64,000 bases of DNA from Bacteroidales bacterium (GTDB taxonomy: Bacteria; Bacteroidota; Bacteroidia; Bacteroidales; UBA3824). The first letter of the stretch is position 1. Each line of letters opens with the position of its first letter. A program made the translations under genes and the position numbers. The stretch is from positions 1-64,000 of the forward strand of contig JAEDDH010000010.1 in the NCBI GenBank assembly GCA_016293845.1, given 5' to 3'. Under the pieces are notes generated by a model, which saw only the letters and a program-made list of their open reading frames with translations, did not search any database and was not told the DNA's origin. Of this stretch, positions 51,015-60,341 are shown piece after piece.

Positions 51015-52292
51015 ATGAACATATTGCTTATCGGCTCGGGCGGAAGGGAGAGCGCCCTCGCTTGGAAAATCGCTCAATCCTCTGCCAATCTTTTTGTAGC
51101 ACCCGGCAACCCCGGCACTGCCAATATCGCTAAAAACGTTAATATAAAGGTGTCGGATTCTGACGCTATCGAAAAATTTGTGATCGGCAACAACATCAAC
51201 CTTGTGGTGGTGGGTCCCGAAATTCCGCTTATCGATGGTCTTGCCGATCGTCTTCTTGCAATTCCCGGCGGCAAAGCGCCTTTGGTGGTAGGTCCCAAGA
51301 AAGATGGAGCGCAACTCGAAGGCAGCAAGGATTTTGCTAAGCAGTTTATGATTCGACACAACATACCCACAGCCAAATACAAGACCTTCAACGGCGATAC
51401 TTACAACCAAGCCGTTGATTATCTTAAAACATTGCAGCCGCCTTACGTGCTCAAAGCCGACGGTCCTGCTGCTGGCAAGGGCGTTATTATAGAAGAAAAT
51501 TTCGACATCGCCTGCAACGAACTCAAAGAGATGTTTTCTGGTAAGTTTGGCAAATCGTCTGCCGAGGTGGTTATAGAAGAATTCCTTTCGGGAATAGAAC
51601 TTTCGGTATTTGTGCTGACAGACGGCAGCGGCGGATACACCATATTGCCCGAAGCCAAAGACTACAAGCGCATTGGCGAAGGCGACAAGGGGCTCAACAC
51701 CGGCGGTATGGGCAGCATTTCGCCCGTTCCATTTGCCGACAAGGTGTTTATGGACAAGATAGAATCACGCATAATTAAGCCCACCATCGACGGCCTTATC
51801 AAAGACGGTATCGACTACCGTGGATTTATCTTCTTTGGACTTATCAATGTAAAAGGCGACCCCTACGTAATTGAGTACAACGTGCGAATGGGCGACCCCG
51901 AAACCGAATCGGTAATGCTTCGCGTAAAAGGTGGTTTTGTAGACCTTCTTGTGGCTGCCGCCCAGGGCAATCTCAATGGCAAAAAGTGCGAAATCGACTC
52001 ACAAACCGCCGCCACCGTGGTGCTTGCTTCGGGAGGATACCCCGAGGATTACAAAAAAGGTTTAGTTATCAATGGCTTAGACACAGTAAAAGATTCTATC
52101 GTATTTCACGCCGGCACCAAAGAAAAAGACGGCGCGATAGTTACCGAAGGCGGACGTGTGCTCACTGTTTCGTCGCTTGGCGACGACATTCCCTCAGCCC
52201 TTCAAAAATCATTAGACGGCATTGCCAAAATATCTTTTGAAGGCGCATACCATAGAAGAGACATCGGCAAGGATCTTTTGAAATATGTGTAA
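51015..52292 (+). CDS. purD: Phosphoribosylamine-glycine ligase
   Basis: A 425-residue ATP-grasp enzyme joining phosphoribosylamine and glycine in purine synthesis. Motifs: MNILLIGSGGRESALAWK, VVGPEIPLIDGLAD, the ATP-grasp lysines in YVLKADGPAAGKGVII, VVIEEFLSGIELSVF, LNTGGMGSISP and YNVRMGDPETE. The ATG at 51015 begins the Rossmann strand; the longer frame starts from a TTG upstream of the promoter box and is not used. Complete and monocistronic as far as seen; no other pur genes are adjacent. Confidence 0.97.
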   Translation: MNILLIGSGGRESALAWKIAQSSANLFVAPGNPGTANIAKNVNIKVSDSDAIEKFVIGNNINLVVVGPEIPLIDGLADRLLAIPGGKAPLVVGPKKDGAQLEGSKDFAKQFMIRHNIPTAKYKTFNGDTYNQAVDYLKTLQPPYVLKADGPAAGKGVIIEENFDIACNELKEMFSGKFGKSSAEVVIEEFLSGIELSVFVLTDGSGGYTILPEAKDYKRIGEGDKGLNTGGMGSISPVPFADKVFMDKIESRIIKPTIDGLIKDGIDYRGFIFFGLINVKGDPYVIEYNVRMGDPETESVMLRVKGGFVDLLVAAAQGNLNGKKCEIDSQTAATVVLASGGYPEDYKKGLVINGLDTVKDSIVFHAGTKEKDGAIVTEGGRVLTVSSLGDDIPSALQKSLDGIAKISFEGAYHRRDIGKDLLKYV

Positions 52293-52324
52293 GCAAAAAA
52301 ATTGCATATTACCGCGCCTTTAAG

Positions 52325-52332
52325 TATATTTG
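52325..52332 (+). promoter_or_regulatory. Promoter box of the broken AAA-like gene
   Basis: TATATTTG, 35 bases before the ATG at 52368. Still intact although the gene is broken. Confidence 0.45.
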
Positions 52333-52367
52333 CAAAAGATACTAAACAAATCAAAATAGATCTGGTT

Positions 52368-52771
52368 ATGGCTGTCACAATCGACCTATCGCGCAGATTA
52401 CCTATCGGTTTTCAAAGTTTTGCCGGCCTGCGGCAAAGAGGCTATCTTTATGCGGATAAAACCGACTATGTATATTTGCTTACACATTCAAGCAAGTCTT
52501 ATTTTCTTGCGCGTCCCCGTCGGTTTGGTAAAAGTCTTTTTGCTAATACTTTAAAGGCGTATTTTGAGGGCAGGAAAGAACTGTTGAGGGTTTGAAAATC
52601 ACTGATTACGAAAAAGAGCGGCTACATTATCCCATAGCGTATTTTGATATCAAAATAGACAGCCACATATTAGACAACTTGCAATACGACGACGACGAGA
52701 ACCCTGAGGCTCGGCGGCTTGCGATACTAAATAATTTATTTTTTGGTGATGCAAAGCTGTCTGCTGCTTAG
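52368..52771 (+). pseudogene. Truncated AAA-ATPase-like/PD-(D/E)XK gene
   Basis: The N terminus (RRLPIGFQSFAGLRQRGYLYADKTDYVYLL, then FLARPRRFGKSLFANTLKAYFEG) is that of the Bacteroidetes AAA-ATPase-like family that usually ends in a PD-(D/E)XK nuclease (DUF1703) and totals over 500 residues. One T is missing near 52584 (ELLRV stop instead of ELFEGL). The next frame continues KITDYEKERLHYPIAYFDIK to a TAG at 52769. The remaining 350 or so codons, including the nuclease, are gone. Non-functional. Confidence 0.85.
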
Positions 52772-53340
52772 TAACTTTGTGCTAAACAGTAGTTTGCGTT
52801 AAAAATTTGTTTTTACAATGTTTCTTGCTTAAATTTTGTGGCAACAACTGCTGATAAACATCTTCCTTGGCTATAATTTTTATTTTTTATGGCTTAGGAT
52901 AATGTTTATTGATAGTTTTTGTTATAATTATATGCAAATAATATAATTACTAACCACTTGAAAATTATTTTTATATCTTTATACATATATCCCTATACAT
53001 TAAAATTTATAAAAACTATTAATATTATTGTTAATCAGCATTAGAATATATTTTCTCTGACTGTTTAATTTTATTATTTTATATGGAATATAAAGAAATA
53101 TAATAATAACAACGATAAAATATAAATAAATCTAATAATTTTTGCAAATAACAAAGATAAAAATGTAATTATCTAACAATCTGCTGATGAAAACAAATAT
53201 GGGAGGCGGAAAAAAATAAAAAAATTTTACAAAATAATTGAAAAAATGTCTTAAAATGTTTTGGAGTTTACATAATAAATACTTTACTTTGTATTTGTAA
53301 AATTAAAATTATACTTTATATTATAAAACTAAACTCACTT
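52772..53340. other. AT-rich spacer with no gene
   Basis: A 569-base gap of very high AT content with no open frame, tRNA or stable hairpin. It probably includes the deleted remainder of the AAA-like gene, now unrecognisable, and the promoter region of the 53341 gene (TTTG elements around 53285-53300, no clean TAnnTTTG). Confidence 0.55.
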
Positions 53341-54051
53341 ATGGCAAGAACTTCAATTATCGCCTACAACCTGCGTACGCTGAGCCGTACCAATCTATTA
53401 GGTTTTTTTAAAGAGTTTGTAAAACTCGAATCGTTTATCAATGCCGACTGCACCGAAATCAAAGAGTGGTTTGAGGATATTCCCTCGCACTTAGAGGATT
53501 ATTCAAAGGCTATGGCTGTATGCGTAGAAAAACAAGAAAAGGCTATCCTTATCAACCTCAACGAGATAGTGGCAATATACCGCAGTCTTAATTTTACACT
53601 CAAAGGCGCGGTTGGCTCTACCGACGCCACAGTGTCGAAGGCGGCTAACACTATTCTCAATCTTTTAGACAAATACGGTACGCTGGCATCGCAGACTTCG
53701 CAGCAGAAAAAAATCGGTTTTTTTGAGTATTTCAAAACTGCGGTAGACAAGCAGTCGAAGGCTGTGCAGAAGGCCATCTTCGGCGACGACCGCTATGCTA
53801 AGTTTTGCCAAAACCTCGCCGACATCACCGAACAGCGTAAGGCCAACAACGAAAACATTGCTAAAATTGAGCGCGGCACAGTGGAGCGCATTTCCGAAAA
53901 ACTCATCACCGCGTATGTAGACCTCAAGACTATCACCGACAAGATTATCCTCAAAAAAGGAGAAGCCTACGTGGGTGTCGATTTTGTTAAAAACTGGAAC
54001 CAAGTGATAGCCAAGAGCAAGGTCAAAACCGCCAAAAAGACGGATATTTAA
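53341..54051 (+). CDS. DUF6261-like helical protein, second copy
   Basis: A 236-residue soluble, helical protein similar in length and character to the one at 476-1201. It opens with ARTSIIAYNLRTLSRTNLLGF (compare FNPVRLTNRESVTFL) and has a central TLASQTSQQKKIGFFEYF. The C-terminal helix runs from ERISEKLITAYVDLKTI, and the end is basic (KSKVKTAKKTDI). It is monocistronic, with a strong terminator at 54093-54127 and a long AT-rich upstream region, as for the first copy. The function is unknown. Confidence 0.7.
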   Translation: MARTSIIAYNLRTLSRTNLLGFFKEFVKLESFINADCTEIKEWFEDIPSHLEDYSKAMAVCVEKQEKAILINLNEIVAIYRSLNFTLKGAVGSTDATVSKAANTILNLLDKYGTLASQTSQQKKIGFFEYFKTAVDKQSKAVQKAIFGDDRYAKFCQNLADITEQRKANNENIAKIERGTVERISEKLITAYVDLKTITDKIILKKGEAYVGVDFVKNWNQVIAKSKVKTAKKTDI

Positions 54052-54092
54052 TTTTTTTATACATTCAGAGTTAATTATAACTATGTTTATTG

Positions 54093-54127
54093 ATGCCGAC
54101 GCCGTGATGGCTGTCGGCATTTTTTTT
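54093..54127 (+). terminator. Terminator after the second DUF6261-like gene
   Basis: ATGCCGAC (54093-54100) pairs with GTCGGCAT (54113-54120), followed by seven T. Confidence 0.92.
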
Positions 54128-54136
54128 GAAGTAATT

Positions 54137-54190
54137 CCGTGTTCCTCTGCGCCCCTCCGCGCCCTCTGTGCCCTCCGTGGTTAAAAAAAA
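54137..54190. repeat. C-rich degenerate tandem repeat
   Basis: About four imperfect copies of a 9-10-base unit of the form CCTCyGyGC (CCTCTGCGC, CCTCCGCGC, CCTCTGTGC, CCTCCGTGG) end in GGTTAAAAAAAA. The stretch is far more C-rich than its surroundings. It lies between the terminator at 54093-54127 and the valS promoter. Confidence 0.65.
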
Positions 54191-54192
54191 AA

Positions 54193-54224
54193 TTTGCAAG
54201 TTTCCACGCCAATATTTACCTTTG
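54193..54224 (+). promoter_or_regulatory. valS promoter
   Basis: TTTG at 54193-54196 and TACCTTTG at 54217-54224 are 20 bases apart, ending 23 bases before the ATG. Confidence 0.65.
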
Positions 54225-54247
54225 CGCAGTTTTTAAATAGTGAAACA

Positions 54248-56947
54248 ATGGATATTCCTGCTAAATACGACGCTTCGGCGTCAGAATCTAAATGGTACAA
54301 GTACTGGACCGACAATAATTTTTTCGGCTCTAAGCCCGACGGCCGCAAGCCTTACACAATAGTTATCCCCCCGCCAAACGTTACCGGCGTGCTGCACATG
54401 GGGCACATGCTCAACAATACTATTCAAGATATCCTCACCCGTCGCGCAAGGATGAAGGGTTTCAATGCTCTTTGGGTGCCCGGTACCGACCACGCTTCTA
54501 TTGCAACAGAGGCCAAGGTGGTGCAGAAACTTGCCAAACAAGGCATCAAAAAACGCGACCTTACCCGCGAACAGTTTCTCAAATACGCTTGGGAGTGGAA
54601 AGAGGAGCACGGCGGCGTAATTCTCGAACAGTTGAAAAAACTCGGCGCATCGTGCGATTGGAGCCGTACCGCTTTCACTATGGACGAACTCCGCAGCGAA
54701 TCGGTTATGAAAGTGTTTGTAGACCTTTATAATAAGGGACTTATCTACCGCGGTCTCCGTATGGTAAACTGGGATCCCAAGGCGCAGACAGTGCTCAGCA
54801 CCGAGGAGGTTATCTACCGCGAAGAAAAAAGCCATCTCTATCACCTTAAATATTATATTGCTGAGGGCGAAACCGTTAACCCCACAGGCACAGAGGGCGA
54901 GGTAATTCACAAAGACGGCAAAGGGTATTACGCCGTAGTGGCTACCACACGTCCCGAAACCATTATGGGCGATACCGCAATGTGTATCAACCCCAAAGAC
55001 CCCAAAAACCAATGGCTCAGAGGCCGCAAGGTGGTAGTGCCTTTGGTAAACCGCGTAATTCCAGTAATTGAAGACCGTTACGTAGATATTGAGTTTGGTA
55101 CAGGCTGTTTGAAAGTTACCCCTGCTCACGATGCCAACGACTATGCTCTTGGACAAACTCACAACCTCGAAGTTATCGACATTTTTAATCCCGACGGCAC
55201 AATTGCTCCCGCAGGTAAACTCTATGTGGGAATAGACCGTATGGAGGTGCGCAGACAGATTGCCATCGACCTCAAAAACGCCGGTCTGCTTGAAAAAATC
55301 GAAGATTACGACAACAAGGTAGGATATTCGGAGCGCAACGCCGACACAGCCGTTGAGCCGCGTCTTTGCAAACAGTGGTTCTTGAATATGAAGCACTTCG
55401 CCGACATTGCCCTGCCGCCCGTACTCGAAGGTAAGATTAAATTCTATCCTAATAAATACGTTAACACATACCGCAACTGGCTCGAAAACATTCAAGATTG
55501 GTGTATCAGCCGTCAGTTGTGGTGGGGACACCGTATTCCTGCATATTTCTTGCCCACAGCCGAGGGCGAGGACGAAAAATATGTGGTTGCCCTCACTCCC
55601 GAAGAGGCTCTCAATCTTGCCCGCAAGCTAAAAGGATATGAAAATATCACTATCGACCAACTTCAACGCGATGAGGATGCACTTGATACATGGTTCTCGT
55701 CGTGGCTGTGGCCTGTTTCGCTGTTCGACGGTATTAATCAACCCGGCAACGAAGAGATAAAATATTATTATCCCACCACCGACCTTGTAACGGGTCCCGA
55801 TATTATATTCTTCTGGGTTGCCCGAATGATTATGGCAGGCGAGGAGTATATGAAAGACGTTCCATTCCGCAATGTATACTTTACAGGTATTGTTCGCGAC
55901 AAACTCGGCCGCAAGATGTCCAAGAGTTTGGGCAACAGTCCCGACCCGATAGAACTTATGGAAAAATACTCTACCGACGGCGTTCGTATGGGTATGCTCT
56001 TGTGTTCTCCCGCTGGTGGCGACTTATTGTACGACGATGAACTCTGCTTGCAAGGTCGCAACTTTACCAACAAGATTTGGAACGCATTCCGCCTTGTAAA
56101 AGGTTGGAGCGTAGACGATAACATTCCTCAGCCCGAGGCATCCAAAAAGGCAGTCGAATGGTTTGACAACAAATTAAACAAAACCTTGGCAGAATTAGAC
56201 AAGATGTTTGTTGATTTCCGCCTTTCGGAATCGTTGATGTCGGTTTACAAACTTTTCTGGGATGAGTTCTCGTCGTGGTATTTAGAGAGCGTTAAACCCG
56301 CATATCAACAGCCCATCGACGGCGCAACATACAAAGCCACAATAGCCTTCTTCGACAAATTGCTCAAAGTGCTTCACCCTTACATACCTTTTATCACAGA
56401 GGAAGTATGGCAGTTGCTCGAAACCCGCAAACAGGGCGAAAGCATCATGGTGGCTCAGATGCCCGAAGCCGGTGCTTGCAACGAAAAACTTCTCGAACGC
56501 TTTGAAACCGTCAAAGATGTTATCGCTAAAATCCGTCAAATACGTCAAGACAACGGCATTGCCCAGAAAGAGCCTCGCGAGGCCTTTGTCAAACTTGTTG
56601 ACGGTGAGTATGATGACTATTTCAATAGCGTAATCATAAAGCATAGCAATCTTTCTAAATTACAACTCACAAAAGAGGCCGTCGACGGTGCAAAAACTTT
56701 TGTTGCAAAAAATGTAGAATATTATATACCTTTGGGCGACAAAATCGACAAGGAAGAGGAGTTGAAAAAACTCAACGCCGAACTCGACTACACCCGCGGT
56801 TTCCTTGCCTCGGTAGAAAAGAAACTATCTAACGAACGTTTTGTTTCGGGCGCACCTGCCGCAGTGGTAGACCGTGAAAAACAGAAACTCGCCGATGCCA
56901 AGATGAAAATCGAGGCTTTGGAAAAACAGATAGCCGGGTTGAAATAA
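54248..56947 (+). CDS. valS: Valyl-tRNA synthetase
   Basis: An 899-residue class I synthetase. HIGH motif in PPPNVTGVLHMGHML, KMSKS in GRKMSKSLGNSPDP, editing domain with TTRPETIMGDTA and TPAHDANDY, anticodon-binding domain, and the C-terminal coiled-coil arm (KEEELKKLNAELDYTRGFL, then KQKLADAKMKIEALEKQI). The ATG at 54248 (MDIPAKYDASASESKWYKYW) fits the family start; the longer frame begins before the promoter box. Complete. Confidence 0.97.
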   Translation: MDIPAKYDASASESKWYKYWTDNNFFGSKPDGRKPYTIVIPPPNVTGVLHMGHMLNNTIQDILTRRARMKGFNALWVPGTDHASIATEAKVVQKLAKQGIKKRDLTREQFLKYAWEWKEEHGGVILEQLKKLGASCDWSRTAFTMDELRSESVMKVFVDLYNKGLIYRGLRMVNWDPKAQTVLSTEEVIYREEKSHLYHLKYYIAEGETVNPTGTEGEVIHKDGKGYYAVVATTRPETIMGDTAMCINPKDPKNQWLRGRKVVVPLVNRVIPVIEDRYVDIEFGTGCLKVTPAHDANDYALGQTHNLEVIDIFNPDGTIAPAGKLYVGIDRMEVRRQIAIDLKNAGLLEKIEDYDNKVGYSERNADTAVEPRLCKQWFLNMKHFADIALPPVLEGKIKFYPNKYVNTYRNWLENIQDWCISRQLWWGHRIPAYFLPTAEGEDEKYVVALTPEEALNLARKLKGYENITIDQLQRDEDALDTWFSSWLWPVSLFDGINQPGNEEIKYYYPTTDLVTGPDIIFFWVARMIMAGEEYMKDVPFRNVYFTGIVRDKLGRKMSKSLGNSPDPIELMEKYSTDGVRMGMLLCSPAGGDLLYDDELCLQGRNFTNKIWNAFRLVKGWSVDDNIPQPEASKKAVEWFDNKLNKTLAELDKMFVDFRLSESLMSVYKLFWDEFSSWYLESVKPAYQQPIDGATYKATIAFFDKLLKVLHPYIPFITEEVWQLLETRKQGESIMVAQMPEAGACNEKLLERFETVKDVIAKIRQIRQDNGIAQKEPREAFVKLVDGEYDDYFNSVIIKHSNLSKLQLTKEAVDGAKTFVAKNVEYYIPLGDKIDKEEELKKLNAELDYTRGFLASVEKKLSNERFVSGAPAAVVDREKQKLADAKMKIEALEKQIAGLK

Positions 56948-56987
56948 CGAAACACACTAAACTCACTTTTATATCATTTGTCCTTAA

Positions 56988-57016
56988 TAGCCGGCGTAAC
57001 TCACCGGCTATTTTTT
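56988..57016 (+). terminator. valS terminator
   Basis: TAGCCGG (56988-56994) pairs with CCGGCTA (57004-57010), then six T. Confidence 0.92.
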
Positions 57017-57018
57017 AT

Positions 57019-57026
57019 TATTTTTG
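57019..57026 (+). promoter_or_regulatory. gldB promoter box
   Basis: TATTTTTG directly after the valS terminator, 17 bases before the ATG at 57044. Confidence 0.5.
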
Positions 57027-57043
57027 TAACCAAAAGAAATAAA

Positions 57044-58048
57044 ATGAAAAAGAATATTTTGATAATGCTCTCCGCCATAACACTTGCCTCGTGCGGAGGA
57101 AACAGTTTTGATGTAGACGTTTCGGGCATTGATGCCGCAATAGACATTGAGCGTTTCGACCTTGATTTCGACACCATTGCGCCTCAAAACATTCAATATT
57201 CGCTCAATGCCCTTACTGAAAAATATGGCGACTTTGCCGAGTTTTACACCGACGGCATAATCGGCATTGGCACGGTAGAAACTCCCACGCTTGCAAATGC
57301 TTACAGCGATTTTTCTAACTATTGCAAGAGCAACGGCATTTTCGACGACGTGCAAAAGCAGTTTCCCGACCTCAATAGTCTCAAATCTATTATGGCTCAG
57401 GGCGCAAAGCACTTTAAATATTATTTCCCCAACGATACCTTGCCCAAACTCTACACTGTGGTTTCAGGGTTTCAAGAATCGATGTTTCCCACCGAGGGCA
57501 TTATAGCGGTAAGTCTCGACAAATATCTCGGCAACACATACCCGCACTACCAAAGTCTCGGCATTGAGGTGTACAAACGCCGCAGAATGATACCAGAGAT
57601 GATTCCCGCCGACTATTTCCGCTGCATTGCAATGCTCAATTATCCCAAAGACGAAAACGCCGCCTTCAACATTCTCAACGAAATGATTTACGAAGGCCGT
57701 ATACAATACTTCCTCAACTGTATGCTTCCCGAAACGCCCGATTCCACCCGCTGGGGCTACACCGATTTTCAGTACCGCTGGGCAGAGTATTACGAAGAGG
57801 AAATCTGGGACTATCTTGTAGACAAGAAAATGCTTTTCGACACCAATCCCATAGCGGTGCGCAACTTCACCGGCGAGGGTCCGTTTACCAACGCCTTTGG
57901 CAACAACTCCGCCCCCGGCTGTGCCTCGTATTGCGGCTACCGAATAGTCTGCTCCTATATGCGCAACAATCCCGACGTTACGCTCAAAGACCTTATGGAG
58001 ATAAAGGATATGAATCAGATATACAACAAGGCACGGTATAATCCGTAG
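57044..58048 (+). CDS. gldB: GldB-family lipoprotein
   Basis: A 334-residue lipoprotein with lipobox LASC (MKKNILIMLSAITLASCGG). It matches the GldB family: IERFDLDFDTI near the N terminus, then VSGFQESMFPTEGIIAVSLDKYLG, RRRMIPEMIPADYFRCIAML and the end GYRIVCSYMRNNPDVTLKDLMEIKD. GldB is required for gliding in flavobacteria, but homologues are also common in non-gliding Bacteroidales, where the role is unknown. No other gliding or T9SS genes are in the window. Confidence 0.9.
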   Translation: MKKNILIMLSAITLASCGGNSFDVDVSGIDAAIDIERFDLDFDTIAPQNIQYSLNALTEKYGDFAEFYTDGIIGIGTVETPTLANAYSDFSNYCKSNGIFDDVQKQFPDLNSLKSIMAQGAKHFKYYFPNDTLPKLYTVVSGFQESMFPTEGIIAVSLDKYLGNTYPHYQSLGIEVYKRRRMIPEMIPADYFRCIAMLNYPKDENAAFNILNEMIYEGRIQYFLNCMLPETPDSTRWGYTDFQYRWAEYYEEEIWDYLVDKKMLFDTNPIAVRNFTGEGPFTNAFGNNSAPGCASYCGYRIVCSYMRNNPDVTLKDLMEIKDMNQIYNKARYNP

Positions 58049-58077
58049 TTATTGTTAGGAGAAATGAAAGAATAATG

Positions 58078-58085
58078 TATATTTG
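58078..58085 (+). promoter_or_regulatory. Promoter box of the PIN toxin-antitoxin operon
   Basis: TATATTTG, 33 bases before the ATG at 58119. Confidence 0.5.
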
Positions 58086-58118
58086 CAGTTGGATATTTCA
58101 CCTTAATTATTAAAAGCT

Positions 58119-58352
58119 ATGAGTATAAAGGATTTTGTACCGGAATTTACCGACGATGAACTGAAAGCCACTGAAGAGACAGACGATTTGATATTCTTCT
58201 CATACATAAACGAATGGGACAAAGTGCCTCCGATAGTTAAAAAGCGCATTTGGACAAGACGGATGCTTGCTTGTAAAGAATCGCAAGGCACAATGACACT
58301 CGCTCCTGGATTCTCGTTTGATTCTGATTCTAAGATAAAGCTTTACAATTAG
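58119..58352 (+). CDS. Antitoxin partner of the PIN toxin
   Basis: A 77-residue acidic protein (MSIKDFVPEFTDDELKATEETDDLIFF, then YINEWDKVPPIVKKRIW). It precedes a PIN-domain gene by three bases, the standard order of VapBC-type modules. It lacks a recognisable AbrB, RHH or Phd DNA-binding motif; the C-terminal half (GTMTLAPGFSFDSDSKI) is beta-like. The role is assigned from position and size. Confidence 0.65.
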   Translation: MSIKDFVPEFTDDELKATEETDDLIFFSYINEWDKVPPIVKKRIWTRRMLACKESQGTMTLAPGFSFDSDSKIKLYN

Positions 58353-58355
58353 TCT

Positions 58356-58778
58356 ATGGCGCGATATATGATTGACACCAACATCCTCTGTTTTATGATA
58401 GAGGAGGATGATAGGCTTTCAAAAGATGTTAAAGCCATAGTAACCGATTGTGAAAACACACTATTTGTTAGTGCCGAATCAGTTAAAGAACTTGTTGTTG
58501 CCCATCGTAACAAAAATTTGTTAGCCAACCGATGGAAAACAGCCGATGAACTTGTGAACGCTATCAAGAAACAATATCGTTTTGTAATTCTTCCTGTTGA
58601 TATCAATACTATTCATAGTATGGCAAAACTCGAAATCAATGAGGCTGCCGACCATAAAGACCCGTCAGACCATCTTATTATTGCCCACGCTATAACTATG
58701 GGTATGCCGTTGATTTCAAACGACAGAAAATTTCCTTTTTACAAAAGTCAGGGATTAGAACTTGTTACGAATTTTTAA
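58356..58778 (+). CDS. PIN-domain toxin (VapC-like)
   Basis: A 140-residue PIN-domain ribonuclease. The acidic active-site residues are in place: MIDTNILCFMI (first Asp), VSAESVKELVV (Glu), and DHKDPSDHLIIAHA followed by LISNDRKF (later Asps). VapC toxins cleave tRNA or rRNA and are held in check by the upstream antitoxin. The end overlaps nothing, as the arabinofuranosidase ATG lies 20 bases downstream. Confidence 0.88.
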   Translation: MARYMIDTNILCFMIEEDDRLSKDVKAIVTDCENTLFVSAESVKELVVAHRNKNLLANRWKTADELVNAIKKQYRFVILPVDINTIHSMAKLEINEAADHKDPSDHLIIAHAITMGMPLISNDRKFPFYKSQGLELVTNF

Positions 58779-58797
58779 AATAAACACCCCAATATTT

Positions 58798-60333
58798 ATG
58801 AAACGCACTGTATTACTTACAGCGGCATTGGCTACCGCATTATGTGCCAACGCTCAAAAAACCGAAATCACCACCGAAGGAAAGTCGGCTCACGTGATTC
58901 CCGCCGAAATCTACGGTCAGTTTGCCGAACACCTCGGACGTTGTATCTACGACGGTATCTGGGTGGGCAAAAACAGCACCATTGCTAACCAAGACGGCTA
59001 CCGCACCGACGTGTTCAACGCTCTTAAAGATTTGAAAATCCCTGTATTGCGCTGGCCGGGAGGATGTTTTGCCGAAACTTACCATTGGCGCGACGGCGTT
59101 GGTCCTCAAAAAGACCGTCCCACCCTCAAAAACGTCTTCTGGGGCAACACAATGGAAGACAACACGTTTGGCACTCACGAGTTTTTCACACTTTGCGAAC
59201 GTCTTGGATGCAAATCGTATCTGTCGATCAACTTGGGAACCGGCTCTACACGTGATATGGCAGAGTGGCTCGACTATATCACCGGCACCGACGACACTCC
59301 CGAGGTAACGCTCCGCAAAAAGAACGGTCGCGAAAAACCTTTTAAACTCGACTATATAGGCATCGGCAACGAATCGTGGGGCTGCGGCGGCAATATGCGT
59401 GCCGAATACTATGCCGACGTGTTCCGTCAGTATTCTACCTACTCACATCTTTACTGCAACAATACCAAACCCGTGCGTGTGGCTTCGGGCTCAAACGATT
59501 TTGACTATCATTGGACCGAGGTGCTGCTCAAAAACGCCGGAGAGCACATGGACCATATTTCGCTTCACTACTACGTGCTGCCTATCCGCGACTGGAACGG
59601 CTCTAAGGGTCCCGACCGTGGATTTGCCGAAGAACAGTATTTCACCGTTATCCGCGACGGCTACAAAATGGGCGAGATGGTTCCCAAGCACATCGAAATT
59701 ATTCAAAAGTATCAGAAACACGTTAAACTCGACGTTGACGAATGGGGAATCTGGACAGATCCCGAGCCCGGCACAAATTCTGGACACCTCTATCAGCAGA
59801 ACACCCTCCGCGACGCTCTACTCGCAAGCACCACTCTCGATATTTTCCACAAATACGCTTACGGTATAGGAATGTGCAATATTGCGCAGATGATCAACGT
59901 GTTGCAGGCTATGATACTCACCAAGGGCGACAAGATGATTCTTACTCCCACTTACCACGTTTTCAAGATGTACAATGTGCATCAAAACGCCGAGTATATT
60001 CCGCTCAACTTCAAATCGCCCAAATACACATTCAACGGCGAGAGCATCGACGCCCTCAGCGCCACACTATCTAAAAAAGACGGAGTTTACCACTTGACAA
60101 TCACCAATGTAGACCCCAAAAACAAACAGACCATCTCGCTCAACGCCGCCAACATTGTGGCAAAAGGCATCACCAAAGCCGAGATTATCACCTCAGCCAA
60201 GTTCAACGATTTCAACACATTTGAAAAACCCGACTTGATCAAACCCGCAGCCTTCACCGGCGCATCAATGAAAAAAGGCGTTATAGAGGCAGTTTTGCCA
60301 CCTATGAGTATTGTTACAATTGAATTGAAATAA
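58798..60333 (+). CDS. GH51 alpha-L-arabinofuranosidase, exported
   Basis: A 511-residue glycoside hydrolase that releases arabinofuranosyl side chains from plant arabinan or arabinoxylan. Signal peptide MKRTVLLTAALATALCANA. Catalytic residues: acid/base Glu in GIGNESWGCGG and nucleophile Glu in LDVDEWGIW; also VLRWPGGCFAETYHW. The ATG at 58798 is chosen because it begins the signal peptide. There is no SusC/D or sensor nearby, so it is not part of a full polysaccharide locus here. It is followed 8 bases later by the Dabb gene. Confidence 0.95.
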   Translation: MKRTVLLTAALATALCANAQKTEITTEGKSAHVIPAEIYGQFAEHLGRCIYDGIWVGKNSTIANQDGYRTDVFNALKDLKIPVLRWPGGCFAETYHWRDGVGPQKDRPTLKNVFWGNTMEDNTFGTHEFFTLCERLGCKSYLSINLGTGSTRDMAEWLDYITGTDDTPEVTLRKKNGREKPFKLDYIGIGNESWGCGGNMRAEYYADVFRQYSTYSHLYCNNTKPVRVASGSNDFDYHWTEVLLKNAGEHMDHISLHYYVLPIRDWNGSKGPDRGFAEEQYFTVIRDGYKMGEMVPKHIEIIQKYQKHVKLDVDEWGIWTDPEPGTNSGHLYQQNTLRDALLASTTLDIFHKYAYGIGMCNIAQMINVLQAMILTKGDKMILTPTYHVFKMYNVHQNAEYIPLNFKSPKYTFNGESIDALSATLSKKDGVYHLTITNVDPKNKQTISLNAANIVAKGITKAEIITSAKFNDFNTFEKPDLIKPAAFTGASMKKGVIEAVLPPMSIVTIELK

Positions 60334-60341
60334 ATATAAAA

